64,000 bases of DNA from an uncultured Oscillospiraceae bacterium (GTDB lineage Bacteria > Bacillota > Clostridia > Oscillospirales > Oscillospiraceae), in NCBI GenBank assembly GCA_910587645.1, contig CAJUNA010000005.1:1-64000 (forward strand). The letters run 5' to 3'. The notes below the pieces were generated by a model. The model was not told the DNA's origin and ran no database searches. It saw only the letters and a list, made by a program, of their open reading frames with translations. A program made the position numbers and the translations under genes. Below are positions 7,588-16,370 of this stretch, one piece after another (within the stretch, counting starts at the first letter, position 1; each line of letters starts with the position of its first letter).

Positions 7588-7971
7588 TCATAAACTGGGG
7601 CCATATGTACCATACAGATCGACCGCGTATCTTTCCGGATGCTCCTTGTCGTAATAGACGGCGACCGTCTCCCGTTCAACAGGGGGCCGCAGAGCCCAGT
7701 TGACGCAGCTAGCCCCTTGATACGCCGCGCCTCCGGCGTGATAAGTGAAATAGATGATATGAGGGAACCGCGCACCGTCCAGCGCGTGGAGGCGGGCGGC
7801 TTTCGTATTGACCTTGATCCACCAGCAGGCCTTTACTTCGGTGACCGTACCGGCGGCCCTGTGACCGGCGGCGATGATCGCCTGATTTTCCGCCGCAAGC
7901 TTCCGCCGCCCGGGGCCAAAGGTATCCGCCATGCTCATTTTGACCTCTCTGAGCGTACGCAAAAACCCCAT
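7588..7971 (-). CDS. Hypothetical protein, DUF3592-like, coupled to rsmA
   Basis: The 127-residue protein has no signal peptide. Its pattern resembles DUF3592-type small beta domains: AAGTVTEVKACWWIKV, then HIIYFTYHAGGAAYQG, then ERETVAVYYDKEHPERYAVDLYG. I call this resemblance only. The ATG overlaps the last base of the rsmA stop (TAATG) and has GGAGG 5-6 bp upstream within the rsmA end, so the two are translationally coupled. Confidence 0.6.
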   Translation of the reverse strand: MGFLRTLREVKMSMADTFGPGRRKLAAENQAIIAAGHRAAGTVTEVKACWWIKVNTKAARLHALDGARFPHIIYFTYHAGGAAYQGASCVNWALRPPVERETVAVYYDKEHPERYAVDLYGTYGPSL

Positions 7972-8846
7972 TACCGTCCTCCTTTCATTGCCGTCCACAG
8001 GCAATCCGCCAACGCCGCGAACTCCTCCAGTCCCAACGCTTCCCCCCGGACGGCGGGGGGAAGGCCGCACTGGGAGACAGCCTGCGCAATGCCCTCCTTC
8101 CCCAGCCGGGAGCCAAAGACGGTGCCAAGGGAATTGCACAGCGTCTTACGCCGCAGGGCGAAAGCGCCCTTCACCACCTGGAAGAAGAAATCCTCCCCGC
8201 ACCGGGCAGAAACGGCGGGCGTTTCCCTCACCCGGCAGCGGATCACGGAAGAAGTCACCTTCGGCGCAGGCAAAAAGCACTCCGGCGGCACATCGAAGAG
8301 GACTTCCGGCTGGGTATAGAGCTGCATATAAACCGACAGCGCGCCGTAGTCCTTACTTCCCGGCTTCGCCGCCAGCCGCAGGGCCACCTCCCGCTGTACC
8401 ATGACGGTGATGGCGGCAAACCGCTTCGCCTCCACCAGCGCCCGCAGGATAGGCGAAGCCACATTATAGGGCAAATTGGCGCAGACCAGCGGCGTCAGCC
8501 CTTGAAACTCCCGATCCACCAATTCCGGAAGGTCCAGCTTCAGCACATCGCCGGAGATGAGGGTAAAATTCTCCGCCCCGTCCATCGTCTCCGCCAGCAC
8601 CGGCGGCAGGGCGGGATCCAGTTCCACCGAGACCACCTTCCCCGCCCGTTTGCACAGCTCCCTGGTCAGGCAGCCGATGCCCGGCCCGATTTCGAGGACG
8701 CCGCAGTCCCGGCCTCCGGCACCGGCGGCGGCGATATCCCGGGGCGCCCATTCGGCCACCAGGAAATTCTGCCCCATCGACTTAGAAAACCGGAACCCAT
8801 GCCGGGCCAGCAGGGCCTTGACTTCGCGGATATCGCAGAGATTCAT
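7971..8846 (-). CDS. rsmA: 16S rRNA (adenine1518/1519-N6)-dimethyltransferase
   Basis: The 291-residue RsmA/KsgA protein has the N-terminal FRFSKSMGQNFLV motif, a SAM-binding GPGIGCLTREL motif, VVSVELDP, the catalytic CANLPYNVASPIL (NLPY), and a C-terminal all-alpha domain. It dimethylates two adjacent adenines near the 16S 3' end during 30S maturation; loss confers kasugamycin resistance. The start has GGAGGAA 6 bp upstream. A small hypothetical gene follows in the same transcript. Confidence 0.96.
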   Translation of the reverse strand: MNLCDIREVKALLARHGFRFSKSMGQNFLVAEWAPRDIAAAGAGGRDCGVLEIGPGIGCLTRELCKRAGKVVSVELDPALPPVLAETMDGAENFTLISGDVLKLDLPELVDREFQGLTPLVCANLPYNVASPILRALVEAKRFAAITVMVQREVALRLAAKPGSKDYGALSVYMQLYTQPEVLFDVPPECFLPAPKVTSSVIRCRVRETPAVSARCGEDFFFQVVKGAFALRRKTLCNSLGTVFGSRLGKEGIAQAVSQCGLPPAVRGEALGLEEFAALADCLWTAMKGGR

Positions 8847-8924
8847 AAAAATTCCTCCTCGGCGGCTTTTTCTCTAGTATACCATAATTTTCGAAATTAT
8901 CTAGCCTTTTTCCCCTCCATGTGA

Positions 8925-8930
8925 TATAAT
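8925..8930 (+). promoter_or_regulatory. Candidate -10 box of the TauE-family gene
   Basis: TATAAT at 8925-8930 is preceded by TG one base upstream (extended -10). No good -35 is seen at 17 bp. It lies 35 bp upstream of the start codon. Confidence 0.45.
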
Positions 8931-8965
8931 CGCCGGGAAACTTACCGATAAAGGAGGGCTTGCCC

Positions 8966-9730
8966 ATGCCGGAACTGCTGAAGACCCTGCTGGTTGTCTG
9001 CCCGCTGATATTCCTGGGGGGCTTTGTGGACAGCGTTGCCGGAGGCGGCGGGCTCATTACCTTGCCGGCCTACATGATGGCGGGGGTCCCCGTCCACTTC
9101 GCGGCCGGGACAAATAAGGTGGTCAACGCCTGCGGCACAGCCACCGCGTCCCTGAAATTTTTCCGCAGCGGCAAAATACGGCTTTACGCGGCCCTCTGCG
9201 CCGCCGCCGGCGCGCTGGCGGGCGGCTATACCGGCGCGGAGATTGCGAAGCTTCTCAGCGAGGGCCTGCTCAAGCGCCTGATGCTCATTGCCCTGCCCGC
9301 CGTCGCCCTGTTCCTGGCCGTCAAAAAGGACTTCGGCCAGGAAACCGCCCACAAGCCCCACCCCCGTCCCTACGAGCTGGCCGTAAGCCTGGCCATCGGC
9401 CTATTGATCGGCTGTTACGACGGCATGGTCGGCCCCGGCACAGGCACATTTATGATTATGGCCTTCACCGCCCTGCTGGGCATGGACATGGTGACCGCCT
9501 CCGGCTGTGCCAAGGTGGGCAACCTGGCGTCCAACGCGGCGGCGGCGGCGTCATTCATCATAGGCGGCAAAGTGCTTTGGACGCTGGTACTCCCGGCGGC
9601 GGCATGCAGCATGCTGGGCAACTGGTGCGGGGCGCGGTACGCCATCCGGGGCGGCGGGAAGAAGATTCGGGGCATGATATTCCTGGTCCTGGGGATGCTG
9701 TTCGCCAAGCTTCTCTACGACCTCCTGTAG
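8966..9730 (+). CDS. TauE/SafE-family sulfite or organosulfonate exporter (TSUP)
   Basis: The 254-residue membrane protein has the two-half TSUP structure. GGFVDSVAGGGGLITLPAYM in the first half is the family hallmark, as is GCYDGMVGPGTGTF in the second. The motif KVGNLASNAAA is also typical. Family members export sulfite, sulfoacetate or related small anions. The substrate cannot be read from sequence. I chose the ATG at 8966 because AAGGAGG lies 8 bp upstream, rather than the TTG two codons earlier. Confidence 0.88.
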   Translation: MPELLKTLLVVCPLIFLGGFVDSVAGGGGLITLPAYMMAGVPVHFAAGTNKVVNACGTATASLKFFRSGKIRLYAALCAAAGALAGGYTGAEIAKLLSEGLLKRLMLIALPAVALFLAVKKDFGQETAHKPHPRPYELAVSLAIGLLIGCYDGMVGPGTGTFMIMAFTALLGMDMVTASGCAKVGNLASNAAAAASFIIGGKVLWTLVLPAAACSMLGNWCGARYAIRGGGKKIRGMIFLVLGMLFAKLLYDLL

Positions 9731-9781
9731 TCCGCCAGAAACCGCGGCTGTCAAAAAAGCCCTCCGCAGGCGTTCATACTG

Positions 9782-9810
9782 AAAGGAGAGGGCAAAGCCC
9801 TCTCCTTTTT
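9782..9810. terminator. Terminator between TauE gene and ABC exporter
   Basis: A 12-bp perfect stem (AAAGGAGAGGGC, 9782-9793, with 9797-9808; loop AAA) followed by a T run. It serves the plus-strand gene; the convergent ABC gene ends within 2 bp. Confidence 0.88.
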
Positions 9811-9811
9811 G

Positions 9812-11533
9812 TCATCCATTGGCAACATTATACAGTGAGTAAAAGTATTCCTTCCGCTCCATCAAATCCCCAAACTTACCCTGCTCGCAGACCTCGCCGC
9901 CCCGCAGGACGAAAATCTCATCATACTGCTCCAGCAGCCCCTCCTCCAGCCTGTGGGTGACCACCACCCGCGTCAATCCGTCCAGGTGCAGGATGGCGTC
10001 CGTCACCGCGAACGCGGTCTGGTTATCCAGCGCCGCCGTGGCCTCGTCCAGCAGCAGCACGGGGGTCTCCCGCATCAGACATCGTGCGATGGACACCCTC
10101 TGCCGCTCCCCGCCGGACAGCCCGTTTCCATTTTCGCCGCAGCGGTAGCCCTCGCCTTTCTGCGCAACGAGTTCATCCAGCCCGGCGCGGTGGACGGCCA
10201 GTTCCAGCTTATCCTCCGGGAAGTCCCGGAACATGGTAATATTCTGATAAAGCGTATCATCAAACAGGAACACATTCTGCCCGATCAAACTCATCACATC
10301 ATAGAGGCTGTCGGTATCAATCTCCCGCAGCTCCTTCCCATCAATGGCGATCGACCCGCTGTACCCATCGTATCCGCCCATGAGCAGGTTCAGCAGTGTG
10401 CTTTTCCCCGACCCGGACGCGCCCACCAGGGCGTATTTCTTCCCAGACTCTATCTTAAGGGACAGGTTTTTCAGCACCGGCTCTTCCGCTTCATAGCCGA
10501 AGGTCACGTTTTGCAAAGTGATAGCGTCCCTGACCTCCGGCCTGACCGCGTCGCCGGAGCGCCCCGCGTTTTCCTCCGTGACCTCCGCCAGCTTCTCCAC
10601 CAGCCCCACAGCGGCCTTCCGGGCGGCCCAGTACTCAGGAATCATGCGGATCACACTGGTCAGATAGCCGGACAAATTGACAAACACAACTACCGTACCA
10701 GCGGAAATGCTCCCTTGAATTGCCAGCACTGCGCCAGCGAAGAAGAGACCAAACTGCATAACGATGGCGCACACCCCGGATGCTTCCTGTATCAATGCGC
10801 CGCACCAGCGGCGGCGGTATTTTGTCTCCTCAACCGTCTGATTCAATTCATTGAACCGTCTTCCTGTCTCCTTCTCCGCTTTAAAGCTTTTTATGACAGA
10901 AAAGCCTTCCAGCAGTTCCTTGATCTGCGCCATAAATCTTTCGTTCTGGTTACTGACAGCCAGTTCCCGTTTTTCCATGATGCCGCCCGTCAATACCGCT
11001 GCGGCCATCGGCAGCAGGCTCAATACAATGGCGATTACCGCCAACAGCGGGCTATACCATACCATCATGCCCAACGAACCGATACCCAGTATCCCATAAG
11101 CGGCCAAGTCCAGCGGTTTTTCCAGATAATTTGCCTCAATAGACGTCACATCGTTGGTCAGGGTAGATAAGTACCTGCCGGAATTTTCCTTGGAAAACGC
11201 ACTGATGCTTTTACTTGACAAGCGCCGGAAGGCCAGGGCCTTGTACTGCACCAATGCGCGGCGGATAAAATGAAATTTCGCCCCATAACCAGAGATGTCT
11301 ACCAGAACCATCCCCACAGTAATTACCAGCATAATCCACAGAACATTGAAAAGCTCATCCATATTCCCGTTTCCAATCGCATCAATCACCGCACCCAGTA
11401 CCCAGGAAATGGCCAGATTGACGCCAACTGCTATTGTATGCAAGGCCATCGCCATACTAAAGCAGATGTGGTTCTTCTCATAAAACGCGCGAAAATATTC
11501 CCGCGCCGCCGGATTTCTCCTATTTCTTTTCAT
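9812..11533 (-). CDS. ABC exporter half-transporter (TMD-NBD)
   Basis: The 573-residue protein fuses a six-helix membrane domain (about 20-310) with an ATPase domain (about 335-573). ATPase motifs are intact: Walker A GASGSGKST, signature LSGGERQR, Walker B VLLLDEATAALD and the switch His in VVVTHRLEE. Half-transporters of this type export peptides, drugs or lipids as dimers. No partner half or peptide precursor is adjacent. Its start overlaps the 3' end of the upstream XRE regulator by 14 bp, so the regulator and exporter form one operon. Confidence 0.9.
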   Translation of the reverse strand: MKRNRRNPAAREYFRAFYEKNHICFSMAMALHTIAVGVNLAISWVLGAVIDAIGNGNMDELFNVLWIMLVITVGMVLVDISGYGAKFHFIRRALVQYKALAFRRLSSKSISAFSKENSGRYLSTLTNDVTSIEANYLEKPLDLAAYGILGIGSLGMMVWYSPLLAVIAIVLSLLPMAAAVLTGGIMEKRELAVSNQNERFMAQIKELLEGFSVIKSFKAEKETGRRFNELNQTVEETKYRRRWCGALIQEASGVCAIVMQFGLFFAGAVLAIQGSISAGTVVVFVNLSGYLTSVIRMIPEYWAARKAAVGLVEKLAEVTEENAGRSGDAVRPEVRDAITLQNVTFGYEAEEPVLKNLSLKIESGKKYALVGASGSGKSTLLNLLMGGYDGYSGSIAIDGKELREIDTDSLYDVMSLIGQNVFLFDDTLYQNITMFRDFPEDKLELAVHRAGLDELVAQKGEGYRCGENGNGLSGGERQRVSIARCLMRETPVLLLDEATAALDNQTAFAVTDAILHLDGLTRVVVTHRLEEGLLEQYDEIFVLRGGEVCEQGKFGDLMERKEYFYSLYNVANG

Positions 11534-12422
11534 TTTTCTTCTCCTTTTCTTCTTTCCAACCGTCCCCGTTCAGCAGCGGCGCCTTATCTCCGTTTCCTAT
11601 AGCGACCAAATGCCCCTCCGTCTGCATCATGCACCGGGCTATGTAAAGGAAGGGGACTATCTCCGCACTGCCATACTGATAATAGGCATGGGTGGCTGTC
11701 TCCTCAAGCTGCAATTCCTCTTTCCGAAGGATGCGGAACGTACAAAGCTCGTCAAGAATAGCCTGAATTTCCTCTACCGGCATGTGCAGGGCCTTGGCGA
11801 TGGTCCCCGGCACATACAGCCGGAATCCCCGGCTGTGGAGATATTCCAGCAGTTCCAGGCACCCTGGCCGCGCCAGTATCCGGAAGAACCGCCGGTACAG
11901 ATCCCTAGGTGCGAAGTAGGCGTCGTATCCCTTCTTCGGCCTGGGCCAGATGGAAGCAAAGGACATATCCTCGGCGTGGACATCCAGCATGAACCCATCC
12001 TTAAACCACGCCTGGCTGGTAATCAGGTACCGTTCTCCCGTCTCCTGGTCCTCCTGCTCGCAGGCTTCCAGGTAGCCCATCTCCGGGAATTTCGTAATGT
12101 CGGCCACTAAATTTTTCATAGCCGTCCAGTTCAGCCGGCAGATCTGGTCGAACCGGTTCTCCAAGGGCATCCCCGCCAGCCACCGGGCCAGTGCCTCATG
12201 GATATCGAACCTTTCCCCGCCTTCCCTGCCAAAGAGGGCGTCTACCGTCACCTTTAGGGTGCTGGCGATGGCGGGCAGCAGGGCGACATCCGGCGCGCCG
12301 CCGTTTTCCCACCGGCTGACGGCCTGGGTAGAGACTCCCACCGCCTTGCCCAGCTCCTCCTGGGTCATGCCCAGTTCTTTTCTATATTTGGTAATCTGCC
12401 CCCCGATGAAAGCGTTGTTCAT
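11520..12422 (-). CDS. XRE-family regulator with long C-terminal domain
   Basis: The 300-residue protein starts with a classic HTH_3 domain (ITKYRKELGMTQEELGKAVGVSTQAVSRWENG, about 8-62). The C-terminal 230 residues are unassigned and include Trp/Tyr-rich parts and a winged-helix-like stretch (LLEYLHSRGFRLYV...AKALHMPVEEIQAILDEL). Such proteins often sense cell state before switching on a linked exporter. The ATG at 12422 has AAGGAGG 8 bp upstream; the ATG eleven codons earlier does not. It shares an operon with the ABC exporter. Confidence 0.85.
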   Translation of the reverse strand: MNNAFIGGQITKYRKELGMTQEELGKAVGVSTQAVSRWENGGAPDVALLPAIASTLKVTVDALFGREGGERFDIHEALARWLAGMPLENRFDQICRLNWTAMKNLVADITKFPEMGYLEACEQEDQETGERYLITSQAWFKDGFMLDVHAEDMSFASIWPRPKKGYDAYFAPRDLYRRFFRILARPGCLELLEYLHSRGFRLYVPGTIAKALHMPVEEIQAILDELCTFRILRKEELQLEETATHAYYQYGSAEIVPFLYIARCMMQTEGHLVAIGNGDKAPLLNGDGWKEEKEKKNEKK

Positions 12423-12453
12423 ACCGGAAACCTCCTTGTCAACCATCGCTTGC

Positions 12454-12482
12454 ATTTTACATCAAATCCCGCTTGAATACAA
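12454..12482 (-). promoter_or_regulatory. Promoter of the XRE-ABC exporter operon
   Basis: TTGTAT (12477-12482, minus strand), 17 bp, TAAAAT (12454-12459), about 32 bp upstream of the regulator start. Confidence 0.6.
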
Positions 12483-12612
12483 GGCACGTATTTTTGACCA
12501 AAATCAACTGTGCATTGACCCACTAAATCCAACGCATAATCCCGCCGTTCCCCTCATAGGCTGTATGGACAACCGGCACAGCCGCCGAACAACCAATGAG
12601 GAGACTTTACAT

Positions 12613-13218
12613 ATGGAACCAACCAAAAACTTCGTCCAGCTTCGCGGAACGGCGGCGGGGGAACCCGAGCCTTCCCATGAAAACCACGGCCAGCAGTTTT
12701 ACCGTTTTCCTTTTGCGGTCCGGCGGCTGTCGGGCCAGACGGACACCTTATGGGTCATTGCCACCGCCGGGCAGCTCCGCCGCCTGGAGCCTTTGACAGG
12801 CCGCCGCCTGGCGGTAGACGGCCAGCTTCGTTCCTTCAACAACAAAAGCGGCTGCGGGAGCCGCCTGGTGATTTCGGTATTCGCCCAATTCCTGGCCCCG
12901 GACCTGGAGGAGGAGGATCAGAACCGCATCCTTCTGCGCGGCGTAATCTGCAAGCCCCCGGTTCTGCGGCGTACGCCCTTAGGCCGGTGCATCTCCGACA
13001 TGATGCTGGCGGTCAACCGCCGCTATGGCCGGGCGGACTACCTCCCCTGCATCGCCTGGGGTCAAGTCGCCATGATTACGGGCAGCATGCTGGTTGGGGA
13101 GAGCCTTTCCCTGGAAGGCCGCGTCCAAAGCCGCGCCTACACCAAGGTTGTAGAAGGCTGCGCCCAGGAGCGGGTAGCCTTTGAAGTCAGCATCATGCAC
13201 CTGGTAGACGATGACTAG
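12613..13218 (+). CDS. SSB-like protein with two OB-folds
   Basis: The 201-residue protein looks like two single-strand-binding OB-folds in tandem. The second (about 115-200) is closest to SSB: LGRCISDMMLAVNRRYG, ADYLPCIAWGQVA, LSLEGRVQSRAY, VAFEVSIMHL. The first (about 25-105) has GRRLAVDGQLRSFN and GSRLVISVFAQF. It lacks the acidic C-terminal tip with DDIPF that recruits partners in canonical SSB, although it ends in VDDD. GAGGAG lies 9 bp upstream of the ATG. It is probably a paralogue of the housekeeping SSB. It converges on the SUV3-like helicase gene. Confidence 0.75.
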   Translation: MEPTKNFVQLRGTAAGEPEPSHENHGQQFYRFPFAVRRLSGQTDTLWVIATAGQLRRLEPLTGRRLAVDGQLRSFNNKSGCGSRLVISVFAQFLAPDLEEEDQNRILLRGVICKPPVLRRTPLGRCISDMMLAVNRRYGRADYLPCIAWGQVAMITGSMLVGESLSLEGRVQSRAYTKVVEGCAQERVAFEVSIMHLVDDD

Positions 13219-13219
13219 C

Positions 13220-13251
13220 CAAAAGCCGCCGCCCGTTCCCGGGCGGCGGCT
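13220..13251 (-). terminator. Hairpin terminator of the SUV3-like helicase
   Basis: An 11-bp GC-rich stem (13224-13234 with 13241-13251). On the minus strand it is followed by TTTT; on the plus strand by AAAATC, so it mainly serves the helicase. Confidence 0.7.
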
Positions 13252-13269
13252 AAAATCAATCTGCGGTTA

Positions 13270-15495
13270 TTATCTCCTGTGTCCCCAGCCCCGTCCCTGG
13301 GGCCGTCTCTCCCGCTGAAAACAGGCATCGCACAGCCTTCCCCTGTGGTGCAGGGCCAGCGCCTTTCCGCACCGGCCGCAAAACCGGATGTTGCTGCGCA
13401 GGCGGTGAAGCAATATCTCATTGATCTCCTCCGCCACCTCCTCCCTGGCGTCATAGAGCTTGTCCTCATCCACGGGGCATTGGAATGCCTTGGAGAAAGA
13501 GAAATACAAATCCAGCTTTTTATAATACAGCTCCAGCTCCGGAAGCGTAGGCGCATCCTCCGGCAGGCCCGGCTGTTCGATGCCCTCCCCCTGCTGCCAG
13601 CGGCGGAGGAAGTGGAAGAACAAATCCCGCAGCGCGTCCTCCGTTTCATCGAAGGGGATATTCGCGGCCCGCAATTCCTGCTCCCTGGTAAGCAGAAAGC
13701 CCATCTCCCGCATTTTGGAGATAATGGTAATATACCTGGTAATATCCAGCTTCCGGTAAGGCTCCACCGTAGGCATTTTGTTCCATTCCACCAGCACCTC
13801 CAGCAGGTCAAACTCCGCCTGCAAGACCAAGTCGGAGAACCCTGCCACGGCGTATTCCAGCGGCGGCGTCACCGCTTCCAGCCCCGCCCGGATAAATTCC
13901 AGGTTTTGCGTTGCGCCCACATAGCCCTTGTTGTACATCCCGTACCGCCCCGCCCGGCCGGCGATCTGCTTGATTTCCTCCGGCTTGAGCATCCGCCGCT
14001 CCACGCCGTCGAATTTTTCCGTTTCCATAAAAATAATCCGCCGGATGGGCAGGTTCAGCCCCATACCGATGGCATCGGTAGACACGATATAGGACATCTC
14101 CCCCGCCAAAAATCCTTCCATCTGCTTCCGCCGGGTGGCGTAAGGCAGCGCGCCATAAATAATCGCAGGCTCCTTCCCACTCTGCCGCAGGTCCTCGGCC
14201 ACACTGAGCACCCCCACCTTGGAGAAGGTGATAAGCGCGTCCCCGGGCTGAACCCGCTGGGGGTCTACGGTCCTGGGCATACAGACGAGGGGGGTCGTCC
14301 TCTGGTGCTCCACCACCTCATAGCTGTCCCCGCAGCTCTCGATCATCCGCAGCAGCAGATGCTTCGCTTCCGGCGCGGCGCACAGATGCACCTCCGGGGC
14401 CAGCACCCCCAGGATTGCCCTGGTCCAAGCGTACCCTCTCTGTCCATCCGCGATCATCTGGCACTCATCGATCACGGCAACATCCCAGTGCCGTTTCATG
14501 TCCAGCTTCTCAGCGGTAGCGGCCATATGGGTGTCATCCTCCCGGAAGTCCTCCTCCTCCCCGGTAGACAAGCTGCAATCCACCCCGGCCTTCAGCAGCG
14601 TCTCCTGGGCTTCCAGGGCCAGCAGCCGCAAGGGCGCCAAATACACCCCGGTTTCCGCCTGCCTGAGCCGCTGGAACCCGGCATAGGTTTTCCCCGTATT
14701 GGTGCCGCCCAGGTGCAGCACAAACCGCCGGTGCATCGCCCTGGCGTCCGGATACTCGTCCTTGGGATTCAGGGCGGTCAGCAGGTTAAGGCTGGTTCGG
14801 ATCGCCTTAGGCACATACCAAACCGACCACACGGACCCCAGCCCTTCCTTAAAGAGCTGGGAGACCGGGAAGCCCTCCATTCTGAGCATCGCTGCCGCGT
14901 CCGCTTCCGGCTGGGCGGCGGCGAACTCCGCCAGCGCCTCCTCCGCCACATGCCGCAGCACATAAGGGTATCTGGCGCAAACCTCCTTGGCGAAGGGGCT
15001 GTCCGCCCGGCCCCCCAGCCACGCCCCGGCCATCAAAAAGCACCGCCAGCCGCCTGGAACGCCTCCAGTCCCCCGGCAGTCCTCTAAAGCCAAAAACTCC
15101 TTCATCCACGCCTGCATCTGGGCGTCCCCCGCGCCCCGGCCCTTGGTCATGGAGGGGAGCCGCACCATAAGCGCCTGATGGTAAAACCCGGCCAGCAGCC
15201 AGGGCGCGGCATCTTCCTTTCCGGCGTCCTCCCAGGCCTGTTCCAGGAGGAACCGGGCATACCGTCCGCCCGGGTGCTGTTCCCTGCGGGGCTTCTGTTT
15301 CCCGCGCCCCTTGACAAACGCCTGGCACAGCTCCGCCTCCCGCACTTCTTTTTTCTCCCAAAGCTCCATAGGGCGACCCTTCACGAACCCCAGCCGGGGC
15401 GCAGGCAGCAGTGCGGCAATCAGTTCGTCCGTCCACCCCCGTTCCTTCAGCGCGAAAGCGGACCACCCGTTGCTTGTTTTATGAGACAAGCCCAT
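13270..15495 (-). CDS. SUV3-like superfamily 2 helicase with C-terminal zinc ribbon
   Basis: About 741 residues. The helicase core begins near residue 255: Walker A GGTNTGKT, motif II DECQM, STDAIGMGLNLPI and QIAGRAGRYG (motif VI). The GxTNxGKT/DExQM pattern is that of SUV3-type RNA helicases, which partner with RNases in mitochondria. A long N-terminal region is unassigned. The C-terminus has CGRC and CDAC (spaced by about 14 residues), a likely zinc ribbon. I prefer the ATG at 15495: AGGAAGG is 5 bp upstream, while the ATG at 15519 would lie almost at the predicted transcription start. It likely acts on RNA; the partner is unknown. Confidence 0.82.
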   Translation of the reverse strand: MGLSHKTSNGWSAFALKERGWTDELIAALLPAPRLGFVKGRPMELWEKKEVREAELCQAFVKGRGKQKPRREQHPGGRYARFLLEQAWEDAGKEDAAPWLLAGFYHQALMVRLPSMTKGRGAGDAQMQAWMKEFLALEDCRGTGGVPGGWRCFLMAGAWLGGRADSPFAKEVCARYPYVLRHVAEEALAEFAAAQPEADAAAMLRMEGFPVSQLFKEGLGSVWSVWYVPKAIRTSLNLLTALNPKDEYPDARAMHRRFVLHLGGTNTGKTYAGFQRLRQAETGVYLAPLRLLALEAQETLLKAGVDCSLSTGEEEDFREDDTHMAATAEKLDMKRHWDVAVIDECQMIADGQRGYAWTRAILGVLAPEVHLCAAPEAKHLLLRMIESCGDSYEVVEHQRTTPLVCMPRTVDPQRVQPGDALITFSKVGVLSVAEDLRQSGKEPAIIYGALPYATRRKQMEGFLAGEMSYIVSTDAIGMGLNLPIRRIIFMETEKFDGVERRMLKPEEIKQIAGRAGRYGMYNKGYVGATQNLEFIRAGLEAVTPPLEYAVAGFSDLVLQAEFDLLEVLVEWNKMPTVEPYRKLDITRYITIISKMREMGFLLTREQELRAANIPFDETEDALRDLFFHFLRRWQQGEGIEQPGLPEDAPTLPELELYYKKLDLYFSFSKAFQCPVDEDKLYDAREEVAEEINEILLHRLRSNIRFCGRCGKALALHHRGRLCDACFQRERRPQGRGWGHRR

Positions 15496-15527
15496 CCCTC
15501 CTTCCTGCCGCGGGTCCATTCCCCTAT

Positions 15528-15556
15528 AGTATAGCCCAGAACCTGAAAATCTTCAA
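15528..15556 (-). promoter_or_regulatory. Promoter of the SUV3-like helicase
   Basis: TTGAAG (15551-15556, minus strand), 17 bp, TATACT (15528-15533). The predicted start of transcription falls within a few bases of the ATG at 15519, which favours the ATG at 15495 as start codon. Confidence 0.65.
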
Positions 15557-15578
15557 CGCTAGAATTTTATTGAAAATC

Positions 15579-15607
15579 TTTACATCCTCTCACAATATGC
15601 TTATAAT
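15579..15607 (+). promoter_or_regulatory. Promoter of the FMN reductase-like gene
   Basis: TTTACA (15579-15584), 17 bp, TATAAT (15602-15607), about 55 bp upstream of the start. Confidence 0.7.
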
Positions 15608-15663
15608 AGACGCATAAACTAGGAAAGTATTCCCAACCTCCCAATCAAGAAAGGATGACGGCA

Positions 15664-16281
15664 ATGAAGGTATTGATGATCAACGGCAGCCCCCACCCCA
15701 ATGGCAATACTGCCACCGCCCTCAGCGAGATGGCCCGGATTTTCCAGCAGGAGGGCATTGAAACGGAGCTTCTCCATGTTGGCGGCAAGGACATCCGGGG
15801 CTGTATCGCCTGCGGGAGCTGCGCGGAAAAGGGTAAATGCGTCTTTGACGACCTGGTCAACGAGGCCGCCCCCAAGTTCGAGGCCTGCGATGGCCTGGTA
15901 GTAGGCAGCCCGGTGTACTACGCCTCTGCCAACGCCACCTTAGTCGCCTTCCTCACACGGCTGTTTTACAGTACGCCCTTCCCCAAGACCATGAAAGTAG
16001 GCGCGGCGGTTGTCGCGGCCCGCCGGGGCGGGCTGTCGGCCTCCTTTGACGAGCTGAACAAATTCTTCGCCATATCCGGCATGCCCATCGCCACCAGCCA
16101 GTATTGGAACAGCGTCCACGGCCGTCTCCCCGGCGAAGCGGCCCAGGACGCGGAGGGGATGCAGACCATGCGCACCTTGGCCCGGAACATGACATTCCTG
16201 ATGCGGGGCGTTGCCCTGGCGAGGGACGCGTACGGCCTTCCGGAAAAGGAGCCGCCCCAGCGCACCAATTTCATCCGGTAA
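15664..16281 (+). CDS. Iron-sulfur flavoprotein / NADPH-dependent FMN reductase family
   Basis: The 205-residue protein has a flavodoxin-like fold. MINGSPHPNGNTATAL is the FMN-phosphate loop, CIACGSCAEKGKC holds a Cys cluster near residue 47, and GSPVYYASANATLVAFLTRLFY is typical of the Isf-like flavin reductases of anaerobes. The Cys pattern C-x2-C-x2-C-x5-C could bind a 4Fe-4S cluster. It likely moves electrons between ferredoxin or NAD(P)H and small acceptors. The ATG at 15664 is preferred because AAGAAAGG is properly spaced; the ATG three codons earlier abuts it. Confidence 0.85.
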   Translation: MKVLMINGSPHPNGNTATALSEMARIFQQEGIETELLHVGGKDIRGCIACGSCAEKGKCVFDDLVNEAAPKFEACDGLVVGSPVYYASANATLVAFLTRLFYSTPFPKTMKVGAAVVAARRGGLSASFDELNKFFAISGMPIATSQYWNSVHGRLPGEAAQDAEGMQTMRTLARNMTFLMRGVALARDAYGLPEKEPPQRTNFIR

Positions 16282-16295
16282 CCTGGCGGCAGCCT

Positions 16296-16325
16296 GCCCG
16301 GGCCGCATCCGGCCCGGGCTCTTTT
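16296..16325 (+). terminator. Terminator of the FMN reductase-like gene
   Basis: A 10-bp GC stem (16296-16305 with 16310-16319) followed by TCTTTTCTC. Confidence 0.8.
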
Positions 16326-16370
16326 CTCAAAAGAGATGCTTCCCATCTTTTTTGAAACACACGGCGGGCT

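Noticed and set aside
13279..15087. A 602-codon plus-strand open frame
   Set aside because: Antisense to the SUV3-like helicase, with shadow composition (many His, Pro, Gln) and no start signal.
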